Origin: Dermatophagoides farinae
Lineage: Eukaryota > Arthropoda > Arachnida > Sarcoptiformes > Pyroglyphidae
NCBI RefSeq assembly: GCF_024713945.1
Contig: NC_134686.1
Span: forward strand, 1,078,001-1,142,000
DNA: 64,000 nt
Reading direction: 5' to 3'
This document shows, piece after piece, positions 51,272-64,000 of this stretch. The position numbers were made by a program, and so were the translations under genes. The notes beneath the pieces are model-generated. The model was given only the letters and a program-made list of their open reading frames with translations, did not search any database and was not told the DNA's origin. How positions within the stretch are numbered: the first letter of the stretch is position 1; the number at the start of each line of letters is the position of its first letter.

Positions 51272-54200
51272 AGAGAGAGGCAAGAGAGTGAAAAAAAAAC
51301 TAATTTTATTTATCTCATTGTTATTATCAGTGGGTAGAGAGAATTATAGATAGAAAAAAATTTATTCCTCTTTGATCTTTTTTTTTAGACATGCGTTTTT
51401 TTGGTGTGTACGTTATTGATTGCATCAGTATCATCGATATGTTGATCAATATGATGATTTTCATGCCCAGTTGTTGTCGATTTTTTTTTGCAGTGGTGCT
51501 GGCAGGGGTGGATGATGTTCGATCCAAGGTGTAATTAATAACGATTTATGAAACACGGTAGTGAAAATAAATGAAAAGTTGGTGTGTTTTTTTTTGCAAC
51601 CAAAAGTGAAAATTATCAAGTACACACACACACGGTCTTATTATATGATATGATGATATTTTTCAAAATGAACGGATCGAATGGTTTGAAAAACAAACTA
51701 AAAAAAAAATGCTCAAGAATGTGAAATGGAAAAAAACAAAAAAAAAATAAAAATGAAAAGAAATTCATAAATCACTTTGTTGATTTATTTAGTTTTCTCT
51801 CTTTCTCTCGATTTTTTTTTGTATTTTGGACATGGCATGAAGCAAACGACCATACCGAGCATCAGGAAAAAAAAAGACTGAAGGATCAAAAAATCAACCA
51901 TCTACGGGATTTTCATTGGCACGGTTATAGTAATAATAAACTGTGTGTGTGTGCGAAACGGGAAAATTGAATTTTCCCGTTACATTCTGAAAAGAATATC
52001 GAGTGTGAGAAAGAGAGAGTGAAATAAAGAAAATAAAATGAATGGAACGGAATGGTATGGAATGAACAAAAATAAAAAAGAAAAAAAAGAATGCTTCTCT
52101 TTCCTGTTTATCACAAATATCGAGAATACCAATGCGTACCGAAAGTGAAACAAAACAGCTACGTAACGGAAGTGGCAAACATTCACGCACACAAAAGATC
52201 TCAAAAGAGAGAGAAAAAGAAAACAAACTAAGAACCCAAAAGAACTAATTAAAATCATTCATTCTCATGACAAACATCGATATTAAATAATAAGAAACAA
52301 GAATATATTCTGTATTCTGATTTGTTTCTCTTTTGATATGCAAAGAAAAAAAAATTCTTAGAAATACACAAATGACGTAACTGTTTTTTTTGTTTCATTT
52401 CAAATCGAAACCATTGTTTTTTAATTGAATTAATTTTTTTTTTGTTAACAAATTTTCTGTTTTTCCCTGGATCCTGATGTCAGGGAATTAAAATTCAAAA
52501 AAAAACTTGTGTCTGCCGCAAGGCAACAACGACATCAAACAAAAAAAAAAAAAATTGAAATAACAAGCAATTTTTTTTGCGTAAAAGGGAATGCGGATTG
52601 TCCAGTAAGAAAAAAAAAGAGAAACATGAAAAGAATTATAAAATAACGGATCAAACACAGAGAATGCTGCTACTACTACTTGAAACAATGTTGATTTACT
52701 CTTGTTTTTGTTATGAACAAGTGACATACACACACACACAGAGACAAGCGAAGTGGATTCTTTGTTCAATTTTTTTTTTTTGATGTTTCAAAAGTTTATT
52801 GTCCATGGTGTTGATGTGTTTATAAGTGTGTGAGTATGTGTAATGATGATATGTGTTTATGAAATGGAACTGATTACTTGAAGATAATTTTTTTTTGTTT
52901 TGTTTCTCCTGTTGTTGTTGTTGTTGTTGTTCGGTGTTGTTTGGTGTTATAATTTAATCGATTACACGCAGATCTTGCTGTTGTTGTTGTTGCAGTTGTT
53001 GTTGTTGGTCATTTTCAAAAGAATAAAAATTCTTTCCATTTGCTGTTGTTGAATTATATTTTCGGTTGAATGAAAATGAAAATCCACACCATTGAAAATC
53101 ATCATACAAGACAATCGCAGACACATGCACAGATATTTTTGTTTCTATGTGAAATTGTCAACCACAACCGAAAAAAAAAATATAAAAAATAAAAAACAAT
53201 CACAATGAATTTTTTTTCTTCTCAGTGCTCGTGTTTTTGTGTGTGTGTGTGTGTGTGTTTGATATCCACGAAAAATTGCCAACTAGTTATATTTGATACA
53301 TATCTGATGTATACAATGATGATGATGATGATGCTAATTTCAATTGAAATAAAATTTGTCGGACAACCAAAAAAAAAAAAACGATAATATTCCGATGGCC
53401 GTGTTAATGGTCAAAAATAATTTTCTTCAATTTCTATGCATATATGCTGATGTTATGTCCAATTTTTTTTTTTTTTTTTTGGTCTGTTGGTGACAAATCA
53501 AAAAAAAAAAATGAGTACCATCATCAACACTTGGCAGTAAAAACAAAAATTGTCCATCCAATTTATATTTGGCCATAGAAAAACAAACAAACAAACAAAC
53601 TCTGTTTTTGTTTAGTTTAGCATGGAATTTAGTTTCGGTTTTTTTTTTGTTTTTAATCGATCCAAATTGGTTACACTTTATGACATCCACACACTCGCAC
53701 ACACACACACACTGTGTTAATGTTGATATGGTCAAGATTGAATAAATGAATGTGAAATAGAAGTGTTTAGTATTGGAGAAAAAGACCAATGGTCATCATT
53801 AATTTAAATAATGAACATGAGACAAATGAACAATTTATTCGTAAAATAAGGAATATTCTGTGTGTGTGTGTGCTTGTATGAGTCAATTGTATCATATATA
53901 TATAAGAAAAACAAAAGCTAACCAGAATTATTGGCAAAAGAAAACAACAACAACAAAAAAACATTAATTTAATCAAAGAGATGAAAATAAAGAATCCACG
54001 GATACGATTCTGATTCCGTACAAAATTCCAAGATGAAAAAGTACAATGTGGGATGTCGCGCCCATTCTCCTAATGACCAAATAGTAAAAAAAAATACCGT
54101 AAAAGGCGTTTTTTTTTGGTACCGTTCACAAATGACAGTACAAATTTTCCATGGTTTCCTTAATAATAACAATAATAAAACACGATTTGTGAGATAAATT

Positions 54201-57016
54201 AACCTAGATAATGATCATACTATTACAAATCACTTGCATATACAAATGAATATTGAATATTTCGGAAACGGAGAGAAAAGATTCTTGAATTATAGAATAA
54301 AATTGATTTTGTTGATTGCGATTCTCTATTTCTATTGTATGTGTGTGTGTGTATGTTCGATTTGTTGTTGTTGTTGTTGTTGATTTCATTTTTTCCCTCT
54401 CATTCATTCATTCCTTCATTCTTGTATTCTCATTTTTAGTGGTACGAAAAAAAATCAAATAAAAAAATTCTTGAATCACATGAAATTTGCATATTATATA
54501 TAAACAGTACAACATAATTTGTTATGGCATCATATAATACAAATCTGTAGAAAAAAAATATATAAATATCCACGACCAGTGTATACACACAATAGAGAAA
54601 ATGGTAAATGAAATGGTAGATTCTTTGGAATTCTTCGTGTTTTATTTATTTATTTATTTTTTTTTTTTTGTCATCAATTCACGAAAAAAGAATTTTGAAT
54701 TTGATTCTTGTGTTGATTATTTCAACATACATTAAATCACATACACACACACTAGCGACAAATAATAACAATAACAACAACAAGAAACAACAACAAAAAC
54801 AACTAAAAAAAAAATTTTTTGTTTTTTTTCTCCCACTAACCAAACACAATTCCACATAATAAATCCACCTACCAGTGAAAATAAAGTCAAAGAGACATAA
54901 TCAAGATGTGTAATAGAATGAAATGCAACTGAGTGAGAGATAGAGTGGGAGAGAGAGAGAGAATGAAAAATTATCTAATTCGATTCAATCGATTTTTTCA
55001 TGTGTGTGTGTGTTCTTGGATTCTTGAGTTTTTTGTTGTTGTTATTGTTGTTGTTGTTGAAAAGGTTTGAGGCAGTGTTGCAAAGATCTATTCGGTGATA
55101 TGTTCAACAAAAAAAAAGTGTAGAAAAAAAATTCGATAGACACACAGAATTTGGCTGACAGATAAATTAGAACGCACCCTAAGGACCGTGGAAGATGGTA
55201 AAAAAAAAGAATCAAAAAAAAATGTTCAATATGCCTGTATGAACAACGAATCAAGAGGAAAAAAAACAACCAAAAAACGCGACAATTCTTTGATCTTTAT
55301 ATAAACGATGAAAGATTGAAATTTTTTTTTTGTTAAATTGAAAGTAAAGAATGAAAGAATTTGAAGAGAAAAAAAATATGACAAAACCAGAATAGTTGAA
55401 AAGAATTTTTTTTATTATTATTCTCACACCATGGTTGTTGTTGTTTGGATTGATAAAAATCATCCATCGATATATTTATTCACCGTGAAAAAAAGAAAGG
55501 AAAAGAAAACAAAAAAAAGTTGTAAGTGGTTGGTGAAGTTTTTCCTTGGCAATAATTTAAAAATCAATTGCAAACCTTTTCATTTTTGTTTGTGCAAATA
55601 ATTGAAAAAAAATTTGAACCACGAACCAACGAACAAACGAATCATTTGTAGTGATTTAATGATGATGATGATGATGCTATTAAAATTATCCTTTTTTGTG
55701 TTCAAATTCTAATGGGAAAATTTTTGGGAAAAAAATTTTCCATTGCAAATGAAAGTGAATATCGATTTATGGCATTCAAACTAAATAAAAAAAAATCCAA
55801 ATGAAATTCGATAATCGAATCCATTTTTTTCCCTCTCTCTCTCTCTACCGGAAACAAAAAAAAACCAATGTGAATGAATATTGTGAATAGAAAACGATCG
55901 ATCGATCGATGATGGTCGATTAGTTAGATCAACAACAACAACAACAACAACAAAAGTGTCGATCCGTGTGTGTGTGCATTGAATTTTTCATTTGTTTTCC
56001 TTTGATCAAGAGAAAAAAAATTTTCCTGCTTAATTGTCCATTGTTAAATGACCTTTTTTTCATTTAACTTTCGGTATGACGTATATACCAAAAAATAAAA
56101 AAAATCAAACGGAAGAAGAACTGTGGTAACCAAGGACTAAACTAAACTTTTGGCTTTTTTTTGTCAATACCCACAACAAAAAAATTTCCGCTATCTTTGG
56201 CAATTTTTTTTTCTATTTCCCGTTCACCCGAAAATTATTATTTTTTTTGGGGTTTTCATTATTATTAACCATCAACCAATCAACCAACCAAACAATGATG
56301 TGAGAAAAAAAAATTTTAAAAAAAACTGAGATCATCATCGACGTCAGTGTGTGTGTGTGATGATCAAAAATGATTCCGCCGATTCCCCACCAAAAAAAAA
56401 GCCGTAGGTATTCGTTGATCTTGTAAATATTTTCATCGCTTATTTTTTTTCGTGTCGATCAAACGAATGATACGTGATTTGAATGGTAAAAATGGTTTTT
56501 TTTCTCTCGTTTCTTAAAAAAAAATTCTCTACATTAAATTCAATGTAAAGATCATCTTTTGCTCTCTCTCTCTCTCTCTCTCTCTGCCTACATACCGCCG
56601 GATACTGATGAACCGGGAACCATGAAAATAAGAGCGAAAATATTACCCATAGGAGGAGATGAAGAAGAAGAAGAAGTAAATACCTCTCTTCCATTCTTTT
56701 TTTCTGTTAGATATCTGTTTTATATTCTCTCTCTCTTTTTTACCAGAATGAGAATTAGAATTAAAAAAAATCGACATTATTATTATTATAGCCATCGTAG
56801 AATCGTATCCGGCATGGATTTTTTTTTCTATTTGCCAATGACAGACGAATGATAATCATCAACAGTGGTAGTAATAGTAGTAGTAGTAGGAATAGTAATA
56901 CAATTCTCAGCTTAAATAATCAAAGAAATAAAATAAAATAAAAACAAAAAAAACTAATGAAATATAAAACAAAACTACAGCATAACAATGATGGAGAATG
57001 AAGAAAAAAGCAAAAA
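50664..57016. other. Repeat-rich gene-poor region
   Basis: Holds the longest microsatellite in the window (51182-51279), an A run at 50893-50914, T runs near 53468, TTG arrays near 52915 and 52980, CAA arrays near 55931, and (CT)n at 56562-56585. A less repetitive stretch at about 53990-54170 could be an old element; it has no recognisable coding. No known gene is seen. Confidence 0.5.
51182..51279. repeat. Compound microsatellite (AC)n then (GA)n
   Basis: About 87 bp of uninterrupted AC repeat runs straight into about 11 bp of GA repeat. This is the longest dinucleotide array in the window. Confidence 0.97.
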
Positions 57017-57235
57017 ATGGTTGGCAAAAAAAAAAACAACAACAACAACAACAAAATAACTAATGGTCATCATCATGATCATTATTCGGTTGGCCAATAT
57101 AATAATAATAATTCCTCTCATCATCATCATCGTCGTTGTTGTTGTTGTTGTTGTTGTCGATCCAATCAAATGGAATTGAATGACCATCTTATGTGTGTGT
57201 GTGTTGTGTGTATGGACACATTATTTATTGATTGA
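57017..57235 (+). CDS. Candidate Asn/His/Cys-rich 72-residue frame
   Basis: The ATG at 57017 follows a run of A and reads MVGKKK, an Asn run, then KITNGHHHDHYSVGQY, further Asn and His runs, a run of seven Cys from TGT triplets, RSNQMELNDHL and a GT-repeat-coded end. The parts between runs are protein-like. The Cys and Val/Cys stretches come from microsatellite DNA, so the frame may be accidental. Confidence 0.12.
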   Translation: MVGKKKNNNNNNKITNGHHHDHYSVGQYNNNNSSHHHHRRCCCCCCCRSNQMELNDHLMCVCVVCMDTLFID

Positions 57236-58890
57236 AATTGTTTTAAGCAGCAGCAAATAAAATATAAAACAAAAGTTCATTCAATTTTATATAAAAGAAT
57301 ATATTGGAAACCGGTTTTTTCTCTCTGTTGACATGTCGACAATGTTCTCATTATTTATTTTTTTTTCTTTAATCTGATATATGTGACATGCAAACAGATG
57401 CTCAATAAATTTGATTCTTGGATTGTTATTTTAGTGCCAGACAGGTGAAATTTTTTTTTTTGTTTTACCTTTTTTTTCTTGATATATGGATGGTGAAAAT
57501 TATCCATGATGATGATGATGATGATAAAATCAAACAAGCAAGAACCATAAACATTACCGATCATTTTCGGATCCATTTTGTTTCCAATTTTCAATTTTAT
57601 TCCATATAAATTATGCATTCGATTTGTTGTTGTTGTTGTTGTTGAATGATAATGATGATGCAATTTTTTTTTCTGTCAACAACAACAACAACCGATGATC
57701 TGAAATCAAATCATATGGAAAACATTATGATGATGATGATGATGATGGGAGAAAAAAAAGACATGGTTTTCGCTTTTGGAAAAGAATTTTTTTTTTCATT
57801 TTTTATTTTCTCCTCTCTTGTGGGAAAATGCATTTTTCAAATTCATAGATTCTATAGATTCTATTTTCATAAATTTAAATGTCTCTTTATTCTGGTTGCC
57901 ATGTGATGCTTGTCAATGTTTGAACAACTTTATCATCATCATCATAATTCTTCGTCTCATCATTTATGGATTTTATTCTTTTCCTTTTGTGTGTGTGTGT
58001 GTGTCTTGAGTGAAAAACGTAAGAATTTATCAAGTAAAAATTCATGAATTTCAATCATCAAAATGATTATTATTATTATTATCACATTGAAACCAGTTGT
58101 AATAAATGGATGAAATAAATTGATTCAAAATGATGGATTTACGAATTTTTATTTTTTTTTTCGTTACTTGGTACGAAAAAAAAAAATTTCCATTTTATGA
58201 TTACCAACAACATACAATATTCACAAATATAATAATATCCATGTGAATTGTTCTAATTTGATGCTCAATTTTTTTTTGTCATTGAAATAACGGACCGAAA
58301 AAAAATACCAATTTTCATTCATTCATTCATCATCATAATAAATAAATAAAACTGTACAATGCAATTAGCTTTGCAAATAAAGCCCAGAGGATGTTTGTAT
58401 GCAGCACTCGTACCCACAGATAGACACACACACATTGAATATGGGTGGATAATCGTTGTCTAATGGAATCCTTTAAGGTTATTCTACATACGATGTGTAT
58501 ATTTGATTTTTTTATTTATTGAGATTCATAAGAATTTACAGTTTGATGATTTTTTCATTCACATTCATTCACTATAATTCTATTGCTCTAGAAATGAATT
58601 CAAGCAAACATTTCTCTCTCTCTCTCTCTCTCTCGGTTTGTGTGTCAGTGTGTGCTTGTTTGTGTGTAATCGAAGGCAACAACAGCAAAATAATTTATGT
58701 CCAACGGGGAAGGGAAGGGACTGTGGCAGAGAGAGAAAACCTTCGAAAAAAAAATAATAAGATTTAGGGTGAGAATTCCGGTGAATTTATAATAATAATG
58801 ATGATGATGATGATAATTTCAATTGAAGAATTTTTTCTTTTCTTTTCTTTTCTCTTTCATTTCAAAAAATTCAATCCTCAATTTCAACTC

Positions 58891-58960
<70 letters not shown>

Positions 58961-58998
58961 GATTGACGATTGAATTAAATTACAAGAAAAAAAAATTA

Positions 58999-59039
<41 letters not shown>

Positions 59040-62000
59040 CGTTTCTTTGGATTGCATTGACGATGATGATGATGATGATGAGAAAAGCTATTAAAATAAT
59101 TTTTCTCTTTCTTTTCGTTTCTTTTTTTTGCCATTGAAATAAAAATTCAACCACAATCAATCATTTAGTTATTTTTTTTGCGTCTTTCTTCGTATATAAC
59201 AACAACAAATTCTGTCTGTGTTTGTTTGTGTGAAAGAGTGTGTGTGTGTGTGTGTGAGACAGTGAGAGTGATAAAAATTTTCAATTCAATTCTGTGGTTG
59301 ATGATGATGATGAGAGAGTAGATTTTTTTTTCTAGAGAAATGAAAAAAAAATAACAATAACATGGAATAAGAATGTTGCCAGTATTTTTTTTCTTTTTCT
59401 TCTTTGGACAAAAAAAAATGCATATATGATGATGATGATGATGAGTAAAGAAGATTCATATAAGAAAATGAAAATGGAAAAAATTTAAATTCAAATTCCA
59501 GACACACACACACAACGTACACACGCACAAAAAAAAACAATTTAATGGATTTTGAAACACACACACACCCACAAAACAACAACAACAACAACAACAATGA
59601 CAGAATTTATATTTATTTTTTTCTTTTAACGTAAAGAATTTAAAAATTCTTTTATAGTTGAAATGATCAAAAACGTTTTTTGTTGTTGTTGTTGTTGTTG
59701 TTGTTATCCATTTTATGTTTATTTTGAATTTCTTTCTGTTTTCTGTTTCTGTTTTTTTTCTCGGTTCAAATTTTATGTTTTGTTTCGTTACGTTTCATTT
59801 TTTTATTTGGTTTGGTTTGGTCTGGTATCATTTACATTCATATCCAACAACAACAACAACAGCAACAACAACAAAATATTGCTGATCATTTTGTTTTGGT
59901 TTTTTTTTTATTATCATCCAGATCATCATCATCATCATCATTGTAATGCAATCATTTTTTTTATATTTGATATAAATCTTGTTTTTTTACTCTTTGCATA
60001 ACAAACAAACATGAATGCATCGTTTGGAATGGATGAATGAATGAATGAATGAATGAAAAAATTAATATATGAAATGGAAAAAATTCTTCGCTGATCAGTG
60101 AAGAATTTTTTTTTTTTTGCTTTTCGTTCGAATATAAATCTAGATCTTTAGATTCTGATTCGAAAAAATTCATTGTTCTGTGTGTGTGTTTGGGTGTGTG
60201 TGTCAGTACATTTGTGAAAGAATCTAAAAGTCAAAAAGTCATAGTCAGTTGGTGGATCATATATGGATCATTTCTGGATCATATTCATATCATATTCAAA
60301 TTCTGTTGTTTGTACCAACATTCTTATGATGGTAGTTTGCTAGTGTTAGTTGTTGTTGTTGTTTGTGGTGTTGATGGTGCCGGTGATAATGATGACAATA
60401 TTATATGAACAACAACAAAAAAAAATACCGACAGAATATTCTATGAAAACAAGAATATGTGGAATAAAGAATAAAAAAAAATATGAAATAAAATAAAAAA
60501 AATGGCAAAGAAATTAATGACGTATATATGATGATGTTTTTTTTTTCTTTTTGCCATCATCATCATCATCATTATTATTACCCACAGAATATTCTATGGT
60601 ATGTGTTTATATGTGTAAACGACATACACACACACACTTGGAAACATACCACAAAACTATCATCAATAATAAATCATATTCTTTTTTTTATTTATTCGTT
60701 CTCTTTTGGTACATTTTTATGTTTTTGTCTGTACTACACGATCAAAATAGTGAAGAATAGAAAAAAAACATCAAAAGAACCAGAATATGTAGCCAAGCCA
60801 AGAGAAATTCATCTTTGAAATTTTTTTTTTTTTTTGTTATTGAAGCCAGAAAAAAATGGCTAATTGTCAATTTGATTTTTTTTTGTTTCGTTCAAAAAAA
60901 AACTCGTGATTTTATTGTGTGTGTGTTTTGTCACACGTATATTTTGAATGCCAAACTAATTACAGAGATGACAGTGTTGTATATAAATGTTGTTGTTGTC
61001 AAAAAAAAAAAAAAAAAAAAAAACAAATGAATCAAATCGTTGATATGTAACAGAAATTTGCAAGAATTTTTTTTCTTCCCAATAATTTAAATTCTGATGC
61101 ACTGTACACAAAATTTCCATGGAACAAAAAATTAATCTTCATTATGTATGGAGAATTTGTTTGTCTGGTTGTTTGTTTGTTCGTTTCATTTCATTTTACC
61201 AGAATATCAATATATATATTATATATATGTTTATGTTTTCAACCGAGATGAAAAAAAAATTCTAAAAAAAAATTAAAAATTTTTTGAATAAAAGTGATGA
61301 AATTCTTGCATTTTCACATCATAAATTATATCATCATGGAATAATGATGTTTGTACGGGTTGATAGAAAGAAAAATTTGTTGCATAAATAAGAAACAACA
61401 ACAACAACAACAAAATAACCGCAATATGAAATGGTAAATATTACATATGTCATGTGTGTGTATGTGTGTGTGTATGAATGAATAAAATCAAAAACAAAAA
61501 TTTCCATAACAATGATGGCCCTTGGTTGTTGTTGTTGTTGTTGTTGTTGTTCCAGAATCAGTTATTTTTTCTTCCATATCATGGAACATCAATGTATTGG
61601 AAAAAAACCAAATCTTTTCATTTTCATTTCTCTTTTTGTTTGTTTATTTGTTTGTTCATCATCACATGTGTCTCTTTAGATGTGTAAATGACGTCTGATT
61701 CTTATGATGAATGAGAAGAATAAGACAAGAAAAAAAATTCTGTTTCCATCATCATCATCATCATCATCACCAATGAAGAAGAGTTTTTTTTTAGTTACAC
61801 TTTTTCTCTTGCATTCATTCATTCATTCATTTATTTTTTTTTTCAATTGAATATTAGTCGGAAAAAAAATTGTCAAGTGACTGTAAAAAGCAATGATTAT
61901 CATCACTATATTGATAACATGAATGTCTGTATGTGTGTGTGTGTGTGTGTGTATTTAATACTCACAGAATTTTCTGATGAAACTAATAATGATGATGATG

Positions 62001-64000
62001 ATAATATATCTAATATTTGGATATTTCCAAAGTAGTAATAATCATATGGGGATTGAATGTTGCAATCATTCATCCATTGATTTTATTTGGACCGATCCAT
62101 TTCGATTTCTCATCGGTCCAATTCTCTTTTTTTGTTGTTGTTGTTGTTGTTCATCAAGGGATTTTTTTTCACTTTCTTTCTTTCTTTTTTTTTCTACAAA
62201 GCCAGGAAGTAAATTATTAAAACCAAGCTATAACACAAAATACCGATTACACTTTGTGATCATCTTTTTTCTCTCTGGCAAGCAATACGATGATGATGAT
62301 GATGATGATGTGTGTGTGTGTCTTAGGAAAAAGAAAAATGAAAAAAAATCTCGGATGAAACTCACGCACATGAAATGAAAAACCAAAACCAAAAAAAAAA
62401 CCGAAAAAAATGAACATTCAATGGTTTGTGGAAATGCCCAATGAATTCAAACATTTAAAGCTCATCACTATTTTTTTTTTCATCCACTGGTAAATGTAAT
62501 TTAATGCAATTTCATTCAATGATCAATGATGATGATGATCATGATTTTTTTTCTGGTTTTTTTTTCTAGGTTTTTTTTCTCATTATCCATTTGATGAAAA
62601 ACAAAAACAAAACAAAAAAAATTCTTCCAAAAATCAAAACTTTTTTTTTCTATTTTTTGGCCTTTAATTTTGTAGCCATAAACTTTTTGTTGTTGTTGTT
62701 GTTGTTGTTCATTTTATTTTTCCAGTGAATAAAGTGAAAAACAAAATTTTTTTCATTTCATTTTTTTTTATATTCATGAGATAACCATATATATGTATGA
62801 ATAAATCTCTATGGATACTGTGTGTTTTATTTACCATTCACTGATTCAATGATTCATTGGAACGGTGTGTATTGATAATGATGAAAGAATTGATTATTCG
62901 TTTTTTTTTCGAAAAGTTTTCATACAATTAACTTTTTTTTTGTACTTTTTTTTCACTCTTTTCGTTAAAATATTCCCGGTTCATAATTTCAAGTTTTTTG
63001 TTGTTGTTGTTGTTTTTCATATTATTTATTTATTTTCTGTCGAATCCGTTGCAAATGGATAATGTGAATATGAATAAATGGATCGGTGGTGAATTGTGCT
63101 TCATCATCATCCTCATCAACAACAAAAAAAAAAAAAATGAAAATTTAACCCAAACTTTGAACAACGAGCATCACCATACGCTTGAAAACACTTGAATGAA
63201 TTTGAATATCATCGTTGAAATTAAAAATGAATGAAAGGCAAAAAAAATCGCTGTGTGTGTAATAATAAATGGAGAGGGTGGGGACAATTTCTTGATAATT
63301 TTTTTTTTGTTAACACTTTAACCGCCGTTTAGAGTTCAACTTGATTTTAAATCAATTTTTGTTGTTGTTGTTGTTGTACACATATGGACATTTTATTTTT
63401 GTTTGATTGGAATTTTTTTTTAACAGCCTAGGCTGGCCCTAGGTCATTCCAAGTTTGATCATTCATTCGTTCACTTATTCATTTTTTTCCCCATTCTCAT
63501 TCCAACAAAGATGATGGTAGAGTGAGAGAGAGAAATTTGATAGTGGAAAAAAAAGTTGAATCCCAATAGGATAAACCATATATGACGACGACAACAACAA
63601 CAACAAGAAAAAAATATGTATGAGTTTTACCGAATGAAACAGATTCTGAATTTTGGTTCCACATATGAATTCTTTGGAATCTTTTCCGTGGTGCATTCAC
63701 CATAATAACCGAGTAGAATATGCATCATGAATCACACACACACACTCAGTATATCAGCCATCAACATCCAATTTGATTTGATTTGAGTTTGAGTTTGAAC
63801 GGGTTTTTTTTTGTTGTTGCTGACATCATCCCGTCCATCAACATCATTGATGTGTGTGTGTGTGTGTATGTGTGTGGGTGCCAAATATTCAACTCTTTGG
63901 TCACAACGATTAATAAATATAATTTTTGGATTTTTATTTGATTTTGATTTTGATTTTAGTTCAACTTTGAATAATGCACCAACAGCGAGTTATGTAATTC
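57236..64000. other. Repeat-rich gene-poor region to the right edge
   Basis: Contains (TC)n at 58613-58634, (TG)n at 58895-58959, (TC)n at 59002-59036, TTG arrays near 59680, 61530 and 62690, an A run at about 61000-61024, ATC triplets near 59925 and 61747, and T runs throughout. Open but unproven stretches occur at about 60215-60408, 61977-62378 and 62998-63195. No known gene is recognised up to the edge. Confidence 0.5.
58895..59036. repeat. Paired microsatellites (TG)n and (TC)n
   Basis: 65 bp of TG repeat at 58895-58959 and 35 bp of TC repeat at 59002-59036, separated by 42 bp of non-repetitive sequence. Confidence 0.9.

Noticed and set aside
61977-62378. 133-codon ATG frame on the + strand
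   Set aside because: Includes Met, Cys, Asp and Val/Cys runs from triplet and GT repeats; only a short part is varied, and that part is covered as a helix-like finding in another frame.
62998-63195. Frame with a W-x-G-G-x-x-C pattern like a GPCR first loop
   Set aside because: The Trp to Cys spacing is one residue short, the order relative to the helix-4-like stretch is wrong, and there are no splice partners.
63426-63443. GCCTAGGC followed by CCTAGG, nested palindromes
   Set aside because: Short dyads of this size are expected by chance, and no related motif lies nearby.
1-64000. tRNA, rRNA and snRNA genes
   Set aside because: No cloverleaf with A and B boxes, and no conserved rRNA or snRNA core, was recognised by eye. 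A covariance-model search would be decisive.

Overview
This is a eukaryotic nuclear window, very AT-rich and full of short tandem repeats ((CA)n, (GA)n, CAA/GTT, ATC/GAT triplets, A and T runs). Genes have short introns (mostly 60-125 bp, with GT-AG ends) and proteins rich in Asn, Gln, Ser, Asp and His runs. A GH18 chitinase-family gene, a ZC3H4/Su(s)-type gene, an RBBP6 gene with animal layout and a zinc-type porphobilinogen synthase all point to an arthropod. The compact introns and heavy low-complexity content fit an acariform mite (dust mite or scab mite group). That placement is an inference; no ribosomal or mitochondrial marker is present.

Layout. (1) 1-844, + strand: the 3' two exons of porphobilinogen synthase (ALAD), cut by the left edge. 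(2) 2103-6525, - strand: a six-exon gene for a 1264-residue three-CCCH-finger nuclear protein of the ZC3H4/ZC3H6/suppressor-of-sable family, convergent with ALAD. (3) 6526-10719: gene-free. (4) 10720-12124, - strand: a three-exon GH18 chitinase-like protein. (5) 12125-13351: a divergent intergenic region shared by the GH18 gene and (6) 13352-20877, + strand: a complete ten-exon RBBP6 (SNAMA-type) gene, 1837 residues, with DWNN ubiquitin-like domain, CCHC knuckle, RING/U-box-like finger and RS/low-complexity tail. (7) 20878-29830: no confident gene. (8) about 29831-30867, - strand: a decayed, internally deleted Pao/BEL-like LTR retroelement. (9) 30868-64000: 33 kb with no gene I can name. It is mostly microsatellites and homopolymers, with a few short non-repetitive open stretches that might be exons of a long-intron gene. 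I list these as low-confidence candidates.

How the genes relate. RBBP6 belongs to the pre-mRNA cleavage and polyadenylation machinery, and ZC3H4-family proteins suppress unproductive nuclear transcripts. Two nuclear RNA-processing genes therefore lie close together, with an extracellular chitinase-like gene between them and a haem-synthesis gene beside them. There is no operon logic. The only shared control region that can be argued is the GH18/RBBP6 divergent promoter, which holds a good CTCF-like motif.

I did not find a clearly new biological system. The most useful leads are the GH18 protein with an intact catalytic motif but lost substrate-binding aromatics, the one long intron splitting the RBBP6 RING, the CTCF-like site between divergent promoters, the deleted retroelement, and several unexplained open stretches in the 31-64 kb repeat-rich region.
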